A program made the translations under genes and the position numbers. The notes below the pieces were generated by a model that saw only the letters and a list, made by a program, of their open reading frames with translations, made no database searches and had not been told where the DNA came from. DNA of 64,000 nucleotides. It comes from Aurantiochytrium sp. KH105 (Eukaryota > Sar > Bigyra > Thraustochytrida > Thraustochytriidae). Of this stretch, positions 17,401 to 26,995 are shown piece after piece (position 1 is the stretch's first letter; every line of letters begins with the position of its first letter). The stretch is taken from positions 124,001-188,000 of the forward strand of contig BGKB01000137.1 in NCBI GenBank assembly GCA_003116975.1, in the 5' to 3' direction.

Positions 17401-20400
17401 ACTTGGCACTTCGCGTCCGCGGCGGGTATGATGAAATGCTCGAGTGTGTCGGTCACCACGAGGAACCGACGTGCATCTTTACGCAAAAGAAACTCGACTT
17501 TGGCTTTGTCTCCGTGGGTCGCGAACAAACGGCCAAGCTCGATGTGAAAAATACTGGCAGTTATGTCGCCGTCCTCTTTGCTGAAGATGCACCGCCTGGA
17601 ATCAGTGTATTGCCGGAAACGTGCAAGATTCCCCCAGGCGCGACAGCAACGCTCGAGGTTCGCTTTGAGCCCGCCTCGCCCTGCAAACTCGACCCGTCCA
17701 AACACCAACTACGACTTGCGCTGCGCGGGGGGCGTGACTTGCGACTTCCGCTGCACGGAGAAGCTGTTGTCCCCGTCGCAGAGGTTCTTCAGGCGCAGAC
17801 GGACTTTGAAGGCATTACGATTGGCTCCAAGGCTGTGCAGACGATAACCCTTTCGAACTCGGGCGATGTTCCTGCCGTCCTCACGCTTGACCTCAGCGAG
17901 CACTTTGAATTCGAGGTTGCCCTCGCACCGCTTCCGACAGCTTCTGGCCAAAGACGCAACTCAAGTTTTGCAAAGAGCACAAACAGCGCAAGCGCAAGCA
18001 GCAGGCGAAAGAGCATCGGAGGAACGTCGACCACCAGCTCGTCAAGTTCCAGAAATGAAGCTGCTGAGACTGAAAGCGAGGGAAAGAACGATGCACAGGC
18101 CCTCGTGCACGAGGATGACGAGGCCCTAGACGCCAGCAGCGTTGGCGAAATCGTTGATCCAGACGACCTCGAGAATTTACTTCGACCAGTGAGCGCAATC
18201 TCAAACACTCGTGCTCCGCTTGGAACCTTTTTAGAGGACGAGCCGGCCGAGGATCTTGCTGTGGATGACATTCGCGACCTTGACGAAGAATGCGTGTACT
18301 TTGAGATACAAGTTCCGGCGAAAAAGCGTCTTCACATTCAGCTCATCTTCGTGCCCAAGAATGAGCGCTCTCACGCTTTTCAATTGCCGCTCGCAATCGC
18401 AGGCACGTCGGAAGTCCTGCAGCACGCGATCACGGGTGAAGGCCTGCGGCCCAAATTGCTTCTTAGCTCCACGCTCGTGAATTTTGATACAAAGGTTGTA
18501 TCAAAGGATCGTCTGAAGAAGGTGCCAACGTACCGTGAGATTTCGGTCACGAACCATCATGACGAAACGCTTCGGTGGGAAATCGGGACGGAGCCACTTA
18601 GCAACATGGAGGCTGGTGCAGACGACCAGAACGCGACCAAGTTTTTTTCGGTCAAGCCGACAGGCGGTGTACTGCAGCCAGGCGACACGTGCATGGTTAA
18701 AGTTGGCTTTCTTCCGAGCGGCGAGGAACAATACTGCGTTTCGCTTCCGATATTCATTGACGAAGACCGCGAGCGTGAATATCTCTCGCTCGAGCTCGTA
18801 GGTATGGGAGTCTACCCCAAGCTGCGCTTTGACACGAGCGAGGTCGTTCTTCCGACAGTACCGCTGGGCGTCAAGGCTAAAGGCGTCTTCTATATCCAGA
18901 ATGACGGCTACGACAGCCTTGATTTACGCTATCGTTTGCCCGCGGAGACGCAGCGCGTCCCGCTCGCCATCTCGTTTCCGGAGGGAAAGAACATCGGTCT
19001 GAGTCGCCCGCAAATTCCCGTGGAGGTAACCTTCACGTCGCGCAAGCCAATGTCCTTTACTGCAAAAGTAGACTTTGTCGATACGGATGGCAATGCCTTT
19101 GGCATTTACATTACCGGCACGGCCGAAAATTGTCTTCTCACCGCGTTTCCCTTTGTGGCAGCCGTGCGCGCTCAATTTGACTACACTGCAACGGCATCCG
19201 ACAGATCTGTTCAATTTGTGCCCCGCCCCAATGCGCAATTGCTCTTGCAATCGAAAAAGACGCACCGGGAGTCAACGATGAGTCTGGCAAGTCAGCTTGA
19301 CTTGAAGCCACCAGGTGCCGCGGAATCAAAGGAAAAGCCCGGCGACGAAGCTAAGAACGAGCGCAAGGGAACTTCAAAGCCCGCAGTGGACTTTGTTGCC
19401 GATGCTTCGCTCGTGGAAACGGCCTCGGCGAGCGCAACATCGGTCCACACCCTTGTTCGCTTTCTCAACGTCACAGCACTGCAAGTTCCCATCACGGATT
19501 TTCCCGCGGATTTGATCTCCTCGAGCGGAAAGCAGGTCTTCGAGCTCATTCAATCCCTCTCAGGCAAGGCCGCCCCGGGGCGTATGAAGGCAGGGGGTGC
19601 AAAAGGCAAGGCCGCAGCCGTGAAGAAGGATTTGACCAAGGATTTACTCATGCAGTACGAGGCTCTTCTGAAATTCCTCAAGTCCCGAGGTGCTCTTCTC
19701 CATGACATTCGTCCCGAACACTTTCTGCCCCGCGATGAGTACATTCGCCATCGCGCGCGAACCGATCCAGAAATGGGGCTCGGAGACGGCGCGGGTGGCT
19801 CGTCCGGCATGACAATGATTCTGCAAGGCTCAGGAATGTCTTCGTTCAGTGCCTCGAATTCGCAGGCGCACGCCCGAATTCTCCAGCAGCGACACCAGCT
19901 CGAGCGGGAATTTCCGCCCGTATCCACCAACGCATGGGCCAGTGTCATTCTTCAGATTCTCAAGTTGTTTGTACTTAACCGTGTTACAGTCAAACAGCTG
20001 CGAGGTCTACCGGGCTGCACAGATGCTATTTCTCCGGAAGATGTGCGCGCGCTTTCGTCCAGCAGCAGCAATATTTACAGTGTACCGGAGGGCATCCTTT
20101 TGCACTGGCTGAGCTTGCACTGCTCCCAAGGATCCAACACAATCCTCAGCTCTGGGGGCGGGGGTATGCCTGCCGCAGATGTTCTTATGCCAGGACAAGA
20201 AAACCCCTACCGACACAATTCGCCAATTGTCAATCTGGATACAGATCTGGGCAGCGGCGTGGTTCTCGCGACGCTTCTAGCATCGCACATCCCCACTCTC
20301 ATTCGCCCTGGCTGTGCACTCGCCTCGGTGGTTCTGGAACCGACGGATGAGACTCAATGTGTGGCGAACCTCACGGCTGTCATGAATGCGATGCAGGAGC

Positions 20401-23400
20401 TTGGACTTCACTACACACGAAACCCAGAAGACATGCTTCCCACGGTGGCCAACGCCCGAGACAATCTTCTCTTTGTCCTATACCTCTACCAGAACCTTCC
20501 TCAGTTTGTCCCCAAGGCGACAATTGAGTTTAGCTGCTCATTGGGTTCAAAGGTCACCAAGGCCATCGAGCTGCGCAACCCTTCGAGCCAGCTCGTTTCT
20601 TACGATGTCCAGCTCGATGGCTCATTCGAGTTTAGCGTGCCGGTACGAACTGTGTCCATTGAGGCTGGAGAGACGGCAGAGCTCCCTGTCGAGCTCACCA
20701 GTCGCTTTTCGAGACCCGCAGAGGCCATTTTGTCCCTGAAACCAGACCGCGCCGCAGGTGGGGGTAGTGGCGGTGGGCCTGGCGGTGCGCCGTCGGCCCT
20801 AGTTTTCAAGCTCACTTCGCATGTTCATTCTCGAAGGTCGATCCGGACCATCAAGTGCGCCACGCGAGCGTACGAGCCGCTTCCTGTGGAGGTACAAGTG
20901 ACTAACCCATTTAGTCAGGACGCGCGATTTGTTGTCGAGCTGGTGCAGGAGCGCACCAAGGAAGAACTTCGCGCCCCACGTGGCAAAGCTGGGAAAAAAC
21001 GAGGAGGGAAGGCCGGTGCTGGTGCTGGTGCTGGTCTTGCGCGTGGTGCGTCTAAGCGAGGGTCTGGTAAGGCATCGAAGCGGCCCATGAGCCGTGAGGG
21101 CACGGGAACCTCCATGATGAGCACGCCTTGCAACGAAACGCTTCCTGACGCCTTCCACTGCAAGCTGTCGACACTCAAACTTCGCGCAGGTGAGACCGCG
21201 ACACTCTCCTTGCAATACCTTCCGTTCCTTCCTGGTGAGTACCGCTGTCAGCTGGTTTTTGTTGACGAAAAGGTCGGCGAATTCCTCTACGAGGTAATCG
21301 GAGAAGCCGCTCGGCCCGTGCCTTTGGAGAAAATCACCTTTGCGACTGAGGCGAAGAGCGTTTTTAGCAAAAGAATCGCTCTCGGAATGGGCAATAAGCT
21401 GCTCGAAAAGGCAAAGACCGCTCTGGCAGCTGTTTCTTCGGATGGTGCCGGCATTGAGTTTACGGGTCGGACATTCAAGAACCCCGACAGCGTGGACTTT
21501 GAAGTGGAGTTTGAGTCACCCTTCTTTTCCGGACCTTCATCTGTGACGGTGGCTGCTGCTGCTGCTTCTTCTTCTTCTTCTTCTTCTTCATCGGGACCAC
21601 CGAAAGCGTCCGGGGCCGCTAGTAGCAGCCTTGCAGGTAGCGAGGATCGCGAGAGTGTCGCGAGCACCAAGGAGTCGGTTCTTGCCGTAACGAATGCCCT
21701 TACAGTGGACTTTCAGCCACAAAGTGCCGGTGTATACCCTTGCTACGTGATTCTTCGCTCTCCAAAGCAGATTCGCATCATCGAGCTCGAGGCCACAGTC
21801 TCCAACCCAACAGTGACCTCCGAGCTGGACTTTCTCGCCCCTGCCCGGCAAAAAATCAAGCAGGGTATTCCCATTCTCAATACCACAGATGCCGTGTGGA
21901 ATATTCAGGCCAGACTTGAAGGAAGCGCGTGCTTTACGGCCCCACGCTCTTTGTCGGTGTCCCCAGACGGTGGCGCTGCCGATTTCACGCTCGAGTTTGC
22001 ACCAACATGGGTCGGAGAATTCTCAGGAAAGCTTATTTTGCACAACGCGACCACCAATGAGGATATGATTTACGTGCTGTCCGGTGTTGGCCAAGAGCCC
22101 CTGGCAGAAGATCATATTGTGATCGAGTGCAAGGCGCGGGAGAAGGTATTTCAAGCTTTTGCTGTGAGTAATAACTTTGGGAGCTGCTCAGATGTGTACA
22201 CAACGTTTGCGGTGGAGTCAGACTTGCCACACGTTGGTGGAGACCCAACCATTTCAGTAGCAAAGGGTGCAAGCGCGGACTACATGCTGACGGTGAATCC
22301 ACTTCTGGGCGGGACCTATACTGGATCAGTGACCTTTTCACTCGGACCGGAGCGCCCCTTTCTTTGGTATACTGTGGAGATTCGCGCGACCAGCCCTGCC
22401 CCAGAGGACACGTTGGAAATCACCACCTTTGTACGCAAGGCTGTGGCTGTGGAGATCACCTTGGTGAACCCACTCGACCACGCGGTAGAGTTCGAGGTGA
22501 GTCTCCAGGGTCACGGACTCTTGGGCGAGCCTCGATTCGTCCTCGAGGCATCCGAAGCTGCCTCGTACGAGCTCATCTACTCGCCTCTCGTGGCAGGCGA
22601 GGTTGAAGGTGCGGTGTCTTTCGTCAACGATATGGTTGGAGAAGTTTGGTATAAGCTTGCGCTCTCTGCGCAGGCAGCCCCGCCTGAGTCGCTCGAACTC
22701 TTTCGGTGCGCTGTTGGCACGCATATCCGACAAGCCGTGGTGCTCGAGAATCCAACCGACGAGGCTGTTGAGCTGCGCGCAGTGTTGTCAAATCGCCGAA
22801 ACTTTTCCGTGCGTCCGGCCAACCCGACGCTCGCACCGTACGCGCAGACCTCTGTCGAGATTGAGTACCTGCCCAGCAGTATTGGAGAGGAAGAGTCTGG
22901 CGTCGTCAAGTTCACAAGCCCCAAGCTTGGCGAGTGGGAGTTCCATGTCGTTGGCGAAGGCACAATGCCAAGCATCATGGATAATGTGGAGGTTTCGACC
23001 AGCGTCGGGAACTCGGACACATCATCGGTGGTGTTTAGAAACCCTTTTCAAGACCCGCTTCAGGTGGTGGTGGAGATCGAGACGGATGGCTCGGACACCC
23101 TTCGAATGCTTTTGGGCAGAGCGCGGCAGACTGTGGCTCCATTTGCCAATCTGATGATTCCATTTTCCTTCACACCGCTCGAAATGTCAGAACAGACGGC
23201 GAAGGTACGGGTACATGCGCCAGACCGGGACACAACATGGGAGTTTCCTATCCGTGCCTTTGCGGAGGCCCTGCCGCACCCGGAGATCTTTTACCTCACC
23301 ACACGGGCACGCGACGCTCTCATGGAAACAGTCGAACTTCCGCTCCTAGGCTTGAACAAAGTGGCTGCCCCAGAGCCGTTCATGCATGAGCTCATAGTAC

Positions 23401-24014
23401 CCGAAGCCATGCAAGGGCTCGTGGCGCAATCACTGACGCTGACGCCGCTCGAGACACGGATTTCGAGGCCCAACCAGGTGATTCCATTCAAGGTGTCCTT
23501 TCATCCGCTCAAGCCCTTTTCCACGAGTGTAGATCTGTTGATCTCGAAGCGATCAGGTGGGCGCTGGCGTTTTCAGATTCGCCTCGATGCAGCAGAGCCC
23601 GTGATTGACGACGTCATTGAGGTCCAGGCCAGCTTGCATCACACAGCCTCCGTCTCGTTCCAGCTCAAGAATCAGTTCAACGTGCCTGCTCCCTTTGAAG
23701 CGTACCTTACTGTGGAGTCTGCGTATCAATTTTCGGTGTACCCGACCAATGGCGTCTTGCCTCCTGTGGACGGTCAAGAAGGATCGACGTTTGTGGTGAG
23801 TTTCACACCTACAGAGTACGGAAAGGTCATCAAAGCCAAGCTCGTCATTGTTACGGATGAGATGCAGTGGAGCTACCTTTTGCGCGGCACGCATCCGGAC
23901 TTTAAGCCTCCAGCAGGCGAGGCCAAGGTTGTGTCTCGCCCGGATACAGGGGTGCTCAAGGCGCTTCAAGATGCACAAGCGAAGCGCAAGACTCGCAGGA
24001 ACTCAGCCTTGTAA
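14460..24014 (+). CDS. CFAP47: CFAP47-like cilia- and flagella-associated protein
   Basis: Giant axonemal protein; human CFAP47 (about 3,187 residues) belongs to the central-apparatus protein set and is needed for sperm flagella. This product has 3,184 residues. It is mostly repeated ASH/MSP-type Ig-like beta domains, recognisable by turns such as LDFGTVCVNS, LDFGFVSVGR and FEPASPC. Examples are residues about 30-200, 390-500, 760-850, 880-1090 and many between 2020 and 3150. A calponin-homology domain sits at about 1825-2015 (NAWASVILQILKLF to NLLFVLYLYQNLP), as in CFAP47 and unlike hydin. A charged linker (about 530-750), a Lys/Gly/Ala-rich linker (about 2180-2210) and a Ser run near 2370 break the array. 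ATG 14460 (A at -3) is the first methionine; the frame otherwise opens with GTG. No intron is visible. Confidence 0.9.
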   Translation: MHDADKEGPALAGGLRVFPPRVCFEDVQPNVLYVLTLLLQNGASKAERIRFRHPKSNYFTLNYTATGAVAPGLEVRAEVEFCIPDGLDDKEFHDELVVMCAGHETAIPLVGQRPCPRLEIEGNGLVDLGTVVRGNTQTRFLELRNTGSLPGDFTISEELGECLSVFPKEGTIPGTSTGSTRLSERLKVEFSSDTLGSFRKSVTLEIAGQAPLTLDVCANVVDQNLELVMPANGGLVDGELAFAALHFGQKATQEIMLVNNSPVSCQYSIAFKAGTGFELYRTPVAASAESLISTQSDDAEADGLPAGFVQDIGIRDAPIRMTPTQGVLAPYTKIPLAVVFAPRPPPQAKGFRARGDQDLHSDVSFELSAVVTCVDTGQQIPLKLTARALKPLVSINRKTFKFGTCAAVDRRDIVFTIANKGEVLPIRYSINKVAFFSCKPNAGRLLPGQSQNVLVSFMPAQLGSFRNTLHVVLCDGVRVVPLTVAGECDALGSPKKIPGGPEAILADFKPEIKYVDDDEVRRQARHSKPRFKRLPPWEKKKLAMREHAIAEDLEQPADSPSVMSANQLGAEDSGDLGPDVFGGVKSYDPTYTYSTADLVRKQQHRDQYADFLIRARRSRQDRAAKKAKDAKSPRSSKNAKWREEAKKASFRPGKHRHDHDENSSDEEADDDAEARRGLEDDPINIGLDPREGLRSPRLRVPAEPEPLWLERPLDDDGAAGDGNGASGGRRRHRGKTHDENRLIKRKFKDAPTSQSEITDCRSVITPIDLAHIGVQPKQLDFGTVCVNSKSAKCLAIANDLMQNILVEICVDGVDDLSHSTPKAQVIPPGSQAGFDIIFSSSTQPAANQSNRFRKSITYIINGHHKFKYSIVAEVVPIKIALSTSCVDLRFDETNLNRSVSETVTLTNTGNASAYFSWVAAAPSSSAATSDDANSNAGNKKRGATEAPTFKIEPETDVIEPFETKDVVVTYAPVVRGEKTKNLALRVRGGYDEMLECVGHHEEPTCIFTQKKLDFGFVSVGREQTAKLDVKNTGSYVAVLFAEDAPPGISVLPETCKIPPGATATLEVRFEPASPCKLDPSKHQLRLALRGGRDLRLPLHGEAVVPVAEVLQAQTDFEGITIGSKAVQTITLSNSGDVPAVLTLDLSEHFEFEVALAPLPTASGQRRNSSFAKSTNSASASSRRKSIGGTSTTSSSSSRNEAAETESEGKNDAQALVHEDDEALDASSVGEIVDPDDLENLLRPVSAISNTRAPLGTFLEDEPAEDLAVDDIRDLDEECVYFEIQVPAKKRLHIQLIFVPKNERSHAFQLPLAIAGTSEVLQHAITGEGLRPKLLLSSTLVNFDTKVVSKDRLKKVPTYREISVTNHHDETLRWEIGTEPLSNMEAGADDQNATKFFSVKPTGGVLQPGDTCMVKVGFLPSGEEQYCVSLPIFIDEDREREYLSLELVGMGVYPKLRFDTSEVVLPTVPLGVKAKGVFYIQNDGYDSLDLRYRLPAETQRVPLAISFPEGKNIGLSRPQIPVEVTFTSRKPMSFTAKVDFVDTDGNAFGIYITGTAENCLLTAFPFVAAVRAQFDYTATASDRSVQFVPRPNAQLLLQSKKTHRESTMSLASQLDLKPPGAAESKEKPGDEAKNERKGTSKPAVDFVADASLVETASASATSVHTLVRFLNVTALQVPITDFPADLISSSGKQVFELIQSLSGKAAPGRMKAGGAKGKAAAVKKDLTKDLLMQYEALLKFLKSRGALLHDIRPEHFLPRDEYIRHRARTDPEMGLGDGAGGSSGMTMILQGSGMSSFSASNSQAHARILQQRHQLEREFPPVSTNAWASVILQILKLFVLNRVTVKQLRGLPGCTDAISPEDVRALSSSSSNIYSVPEGILLHWLSLHCSQGSNTILSSGGGGMPAADVLMPGQENPYRHNSPIVNLDTDLGSGVVLATLLASHIPTLIRPGCALASVVLEPTDETQCVANLTAVMNAMQELGLHYTRNPEDMLPTVANARDNLLFVLYLYQNLPQFVPKATIEFSCSLGSKVTKAIELRNPSSQLVSYDVQLDGSFEFSVPVRTVSIEAGETAELPVELTSRFSRPAEAILSLKPDRAAGGGSGGGPGGAPSALVFKLTSHVHSRRSIRTIKCATRAYEPLPVEVQVTNPFSQDARFVVELVQERTKEELRAPRGKAGKKRGGKAGAGAGAGLARGASKRGSGKASKRPMSREGTGTSMMSTPCNETLPDAFHCKLSTLKLRAGETATLSLQYLPFLPGEYRCQLVFVDEKVGEFLYEVIGEAARPVPLEKITFATEAKSVFSKRIALGMGNKLLEKAKTALAAVSSDGAGIEFTGRTFKNPDSVDFEVEFESPFFSGPSSVTVAAAAASSSSSSSSSGPPKASGAASSSLAGSEDRESVASTKESVLAVTNALTVDFQPQSAGVYPCYVILRSPKQIRIIELEATVSNPTVTSELDFLAPARQKIKQGIPILNTTDAVWNIQARLEGSACFTAPRSLSVSPDGGAADFTLEFAPTWVGEFSGKLILHNATTNEDMIYVLSGVGQEPLAEDHIVIECKAREKVFQAFAVSNNFGSCSDVYTTFAVESDLPHVGGDPTISVAKGASADYMLTVNPLLGGTYTGSVTFSLGPERPFLWYTVEIRATSPAPEDTLEITTFVRKAVAVEITLVNPLDHAVEFEVSLQGHGLLGEPRFVLEASEAASYELIYSPLVAGEVEGAVSFVNDMVGEVWYKLALSAQAAPPESLELFRCAVGTHIRQAVVLENPTDEAVELRAVLSNRRNFSVRPANPTLAPYAQTSVEIEYLPSSIGEEESGVVKFTSPKLGEWEFHVVGEGTMPSIMDNVEVSTSVGNSDTSSVVFRNPFQDPLQVVVEIETDGSDTLRMLLGRARQTVAPFANLMIPFSFTPLEMSEQTAKVRVHAPDRDTTWEFPIRAFAEALPHPEIFYLTTRARDALMETVELPLLGLNKVAAPEPFMHELIVPEAMQGLVAQSLTLTPLETRISRPNQVIPFKVSFHPLKPFSTSVDLLISKRSGGRWRFQIRLDAAEPVIDDVIEVQASLHHTASVSFQLKNQFNVPAPFEAYLTVESAYQFSVYPTNGVLPPVDGQEGSTFVVSFTPTEYGKVIKAKLVIVTDEMQWSYLLRGTHPDFKPPAGEAKVVSRPDTGVLKALQDAQAKRKTRRNSAL

Positions 24015-24238
24015 GAAGGACACTTGGTACAAGTTCTAAGAAAAAAGAAGACAATTTTCCCGAATCGCCGTAGGCTTTGGTACAACGGGTATCAAATTTG
24101 CCATGGGTTATCCTTTCCGATACAGCAGCTTTGGAGAAACACACCAAAAACCTAAAAAGCAAAACGAAAATATGGCCCTTTTTCTTTTTCAAGTTCTTCT
24201 TGTTTCACGACGGCATCTTCTTATTTGTCAAAGCGTCA

Positions 24239-26995
24239 CTATGACTTCGTGTCCTCTTTCGTCTCTTCCTGTTCTTGATTCGACGTTGGTGCTGCTGGCA
24301 CTGAATGAGTGCTCTCTGACGCAATGTTTGGTTTGCTCGCATGTGATGCTCTTTTAAGGGAGGAACGAGACGCTGCAGCAGATGAAGACGACGACGCCGA
24401 CGAAGAAGAAGACCCAGAGGATGAAGACGATGCACCGGAAGAGGTGGACTCGTTGTCCGAATCATCACTCGAGTCAGACTCCTCACCAGAATCGTCGGGG
24501 CTTCGGGCTCTGAGACGACGGCCCTGACGACGGAGATGGCGGAGGTTTCTGCGGATATAATCCTTTTTGAGGCCTCTCATTTGGTTGTTGAGCGCTTCAA
24601 TTTCAAACTTGTATTCGTTCACCTTTGCGCGATGTGTTTCGAGATCCGCTTCCATTTCCTTTATCTGTCGTTGCTTGTCCTTGAGGTTTTGCTGATACAC
24701 GACAAGCTGTTCGGCCACTTCGGGGCCTGGCTGACGCGCGAGAACGTTCTTTAGTTCGACGTAGAGTTTCTCCTTCTCCTCAATCTGCTTGGCCTTGAGG
24801 GCAACCTCCTCAGTCTTTTCGATGAGCCTTACTTGGGTCGACTGAATTTTCTTGATCAGGGCGAATCGCTCTGGGTCAGAGCTCTCAAGTTTGCGCCATC
24901 GATGGACATTCAGAGGTCTCTCCATTTCGTCGGAGAGCGCCTTAACTTTGGAGCGTTCCTGGGCTATTTCACGCTCGAGGCGGATGATCTCTGTGTCAAG
25001 CTCCGGAATGCCGGAGACCTGCTCGTAGAGCTTCTTTCGCTCGCGGTGCAACACACGCACCGTACGCTGAAGACTGCGAAGATCGCCAGAGAGCGCATTA
25101 AACTGGCTTTCACCCTTGCGGAGTGCCGACATCTGCAGCTTAATTTTCTCGTACAAGGATGCCAATTCTTCATTGCGACGAATGAGCTGTGAGCCGAGAA
25201 TGTCGCGCTCGCTAATAATGGCCCGGTATTCCTTTTCTTGGCGAGCTCGCTCCTCCTCGGCCTCGCGCATGATTTGCGTCAGTTTTTGGATCTCAAACTC
25301 TTGATTGTTGATGATCTGCTCGGAGGACTGCGTCTGCTTCCGAATCTTGGTGAGCTCATTCTTGAGTTGTTCCTTTTCCTTTTCAACCTTTTGATGCGAA
25401 AAGTGTTCCTTCACCAGCGAGTGGTCTTTTGTGGTAATTTCCTCTTTGAGTTGCTCGATCTGGTGATTCATGATCTTGAATTTGCGCTTCATTTCGGCAA
25501 TCTCTTCCTGGGCCTCGATGAGGTTCTTGGAGTACAGGTTGCGATCCGAGCGCACGGCCTCGTAAAGGTTTTGCTGCTGTTTGAGCTTGCCTTCGCCCTC
25601 GGCAATGCGCTTTTGCAGCTCTGAGATTCGCGCATCCTGAAGTCGAACTTCCTCGAGTGCGTTGGCGAATCGTTGCGATTCGAGAGCGGCCTCCTTTTCA
25701 TACTTTTGGACTTCTTCTTCTAGGGCCTCGATGCCTTGCCGGTCGGTGATGGCGTCGGTTTTGTAGCCTTGAATTTCGTTCTCGAGATTCCGCTTCGTGT
25801 TGTTGTACATACTGATAAGGTCGTGGACCTGCTTGGTGCGGTCTTCGGCTTTCATCAGCGTCTTGTTGAGGACCTCGCGCTCTTTGACGAGGTCATCGAC
25901 CTGGCGCTGCAGCGTGTCGTTTTCTTTTCGCGCGACACGGATCTCACGCTCTACGGTCTGCGTTCGCTCGCGGATCTGGACGCGATGGGCCTCGGCCTTT
26001 TCGCGGAGTCCATCGGTTTCAGCAATACGCTTTTCGGCATGTGCCATCATACGTTTAACCCCATCCATTTCCTTTTTCACGGCCTTGGACTCTTTGCGCT
26101 TTACCTCGATGTCGGCCTCGCGCTTCCCTAGCTCTTCCGTAAGGAACTTGTTAATTCGCGTTTGGTCATCGAGGGCACCGGTGAGACGCTGCGTTTGCTG
26201 GAAAAGGTTGTCGTACTCATTGAGGTAGTGTTCCATTTTGGTTTTTGCAGCCTTGAGCTTGTTGTCCAGAGCGTCGATCTCCGCGTTTCCGCTGGCGACC
26301 TTGGTTTCTTTTCCGCTCAGCTCGAATTGTAGATTCTCTACCCTGGCCTTGAGCGTTCGGAGGTCCGTATCAACGCGGTCGCGACGCAATTGTGCTTCTT
26401 TGCAGCTACGTTCGTTGTCTTCGACTTGAGCACGAAGGTCGGCAATTTCATCTTCGAGTGTGACGCGTCCGGCCTCTGCTTTGGCAACCGTTTCGCTGAT
26501 AATTTGAACATCCTGGCGACTCGTCTGCAGCTTGGAGATTTTTTGCTCAAGAAGATGCTCAAGATCGACCTGTCGCTTTTGCAGTTGAGCAAGACGTTTT
26601 TCTTGCTCGGGGGTCCATCCGGGGCCGATTTCGACTTGCTCTTCAAGTTCTGCGATTGCCCTCTGCAGCTCTTCGAGCATGGTGGACTTTTCTCGATGCA
26701 GCAGCTTCTGCATGCCGATTTCTCGCTGGTTCTTTTCGATCTCGTCTTGAAGATCCTTTTTCTCCATTTGTTGAAGTTCCTCCTCGGACTTGGCGCGCTG
26801 CACTTTGTCGGACTGTGCGAGGACTTCGGCCTCGAGCTCTGCTGCCTTTTGCTGCAGCTTTTGATTGCTGTCATTCGACTTTATGAGGGCTTTCCACATT
26901 TTGTCGAACTCGTTCTTTAGCCTGTCCTGACCTTCAAGTTTGCTCCGGGCAGCGTTATAGGCCTCCTGGCAGGCCTCCATCCTCGGGTCCGCCAT
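24239..26995 (-). CDS. CFAP58: CFAP58 (CCDC147) coiled-coil flagellar protein
   Basis: Coiled-coil axonemal protein of the CFAP58 family, needed for normal flagella in animals. 918 residues are predicted (human 872), nearly all heptad-rich helix. Diagnostic stretches are LYEAVRSDRNLYSKNLIEAQ, followed by EIAEMKRKFKIMNHQIEQLKEEI, then PLNVHRWRKLESSDPERFAL and EKEKLYVELKNVLARQPGPE. These are strongly conserved from algae to mammals. After NQMRGLKKDYI there is a non-conserved tail with Arg-rich, Ser-rich and acidic blocks (about 95 residues). ATG 26995 (G at +4) precedes the conserved N-terminus; further upstream the frame opens at GTG in low-complexity sequence. The gene meets CFAP47 tail to tail with only 224 bp between the stops. 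Confidence 0.96.
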   Translation of the reverse strand: MADPRMEACQEAYNAARSKLEGQDRLKNEFDKMWKALIKSNDSNQKLQQKAAELEAEVLAQSDKVQRAKSEEELQQMEKKDLQDEIEKNQREIGMQKLLHREKSTMLEELQRAIAELEEQVEIGPGWTPEQEKRLAQLQKRQVDLEHLLEQKISKLQTSRQDVQIISETVAKAEAGRVTLEDEIADLRAQVEDNERSCKEAQLRRDRVDTDLRTLKARVENLQFELSGKETKVASGNAEIDALDNKLKAAKTKMEHYLNEYDNLFQQTQRLTGALDDQTRINKFLTEELGKREADIEVKRKESKAVKKEMDGVKRMMAHAEKRIAETDGLREKAEAHRVQIRERTQTVEREIRVARKENDTLQRQVDDLVKEREVLNKTLMKAEDRTKQVHDLISMYNNTKRNLENEIQGYKTDAITDRQGIEALEEEVQKYEKEAALESQRFANALEEVRLQDARISELQKRIAEGEGKLKQQQNLYEAVRSDRNLYSKNLIEAQEEIAEMKRKFKIMNHQIEQLKEEITTKDHSLVKEHFSHQKVEKEKEQLKNELTKIRKQTQSSEQIINNQEFEIQKLTQIMREAEEERARQEKEYRAIISERDILGSQLIRRNEELASLYEKIKLQMSALRKGESQFNALSGDLRSLQRTVRVLHRERKKLYEQVSGIPELDTEIIRLEREIAQERSKVKALSDEMERPLNVHRWRKLESSDPERFALIKKIQSTQVRLIEKTEEVALKAKQIEEKEKLYVELKNVLARQPGPEVAEQLVVYQQNLKDKQRQIKEMEADLETHRAKVNEYKFEIEALNNQMRGLKKDYIRRNLRHLRRQGRRLRARSPDDSGEESDSSDDSDNESTSSGASSSSSGSSSSSASSSSSAAASRSSLKRASHASKPNIASESTHSVPAAPTSNQEQEETKEDTKS

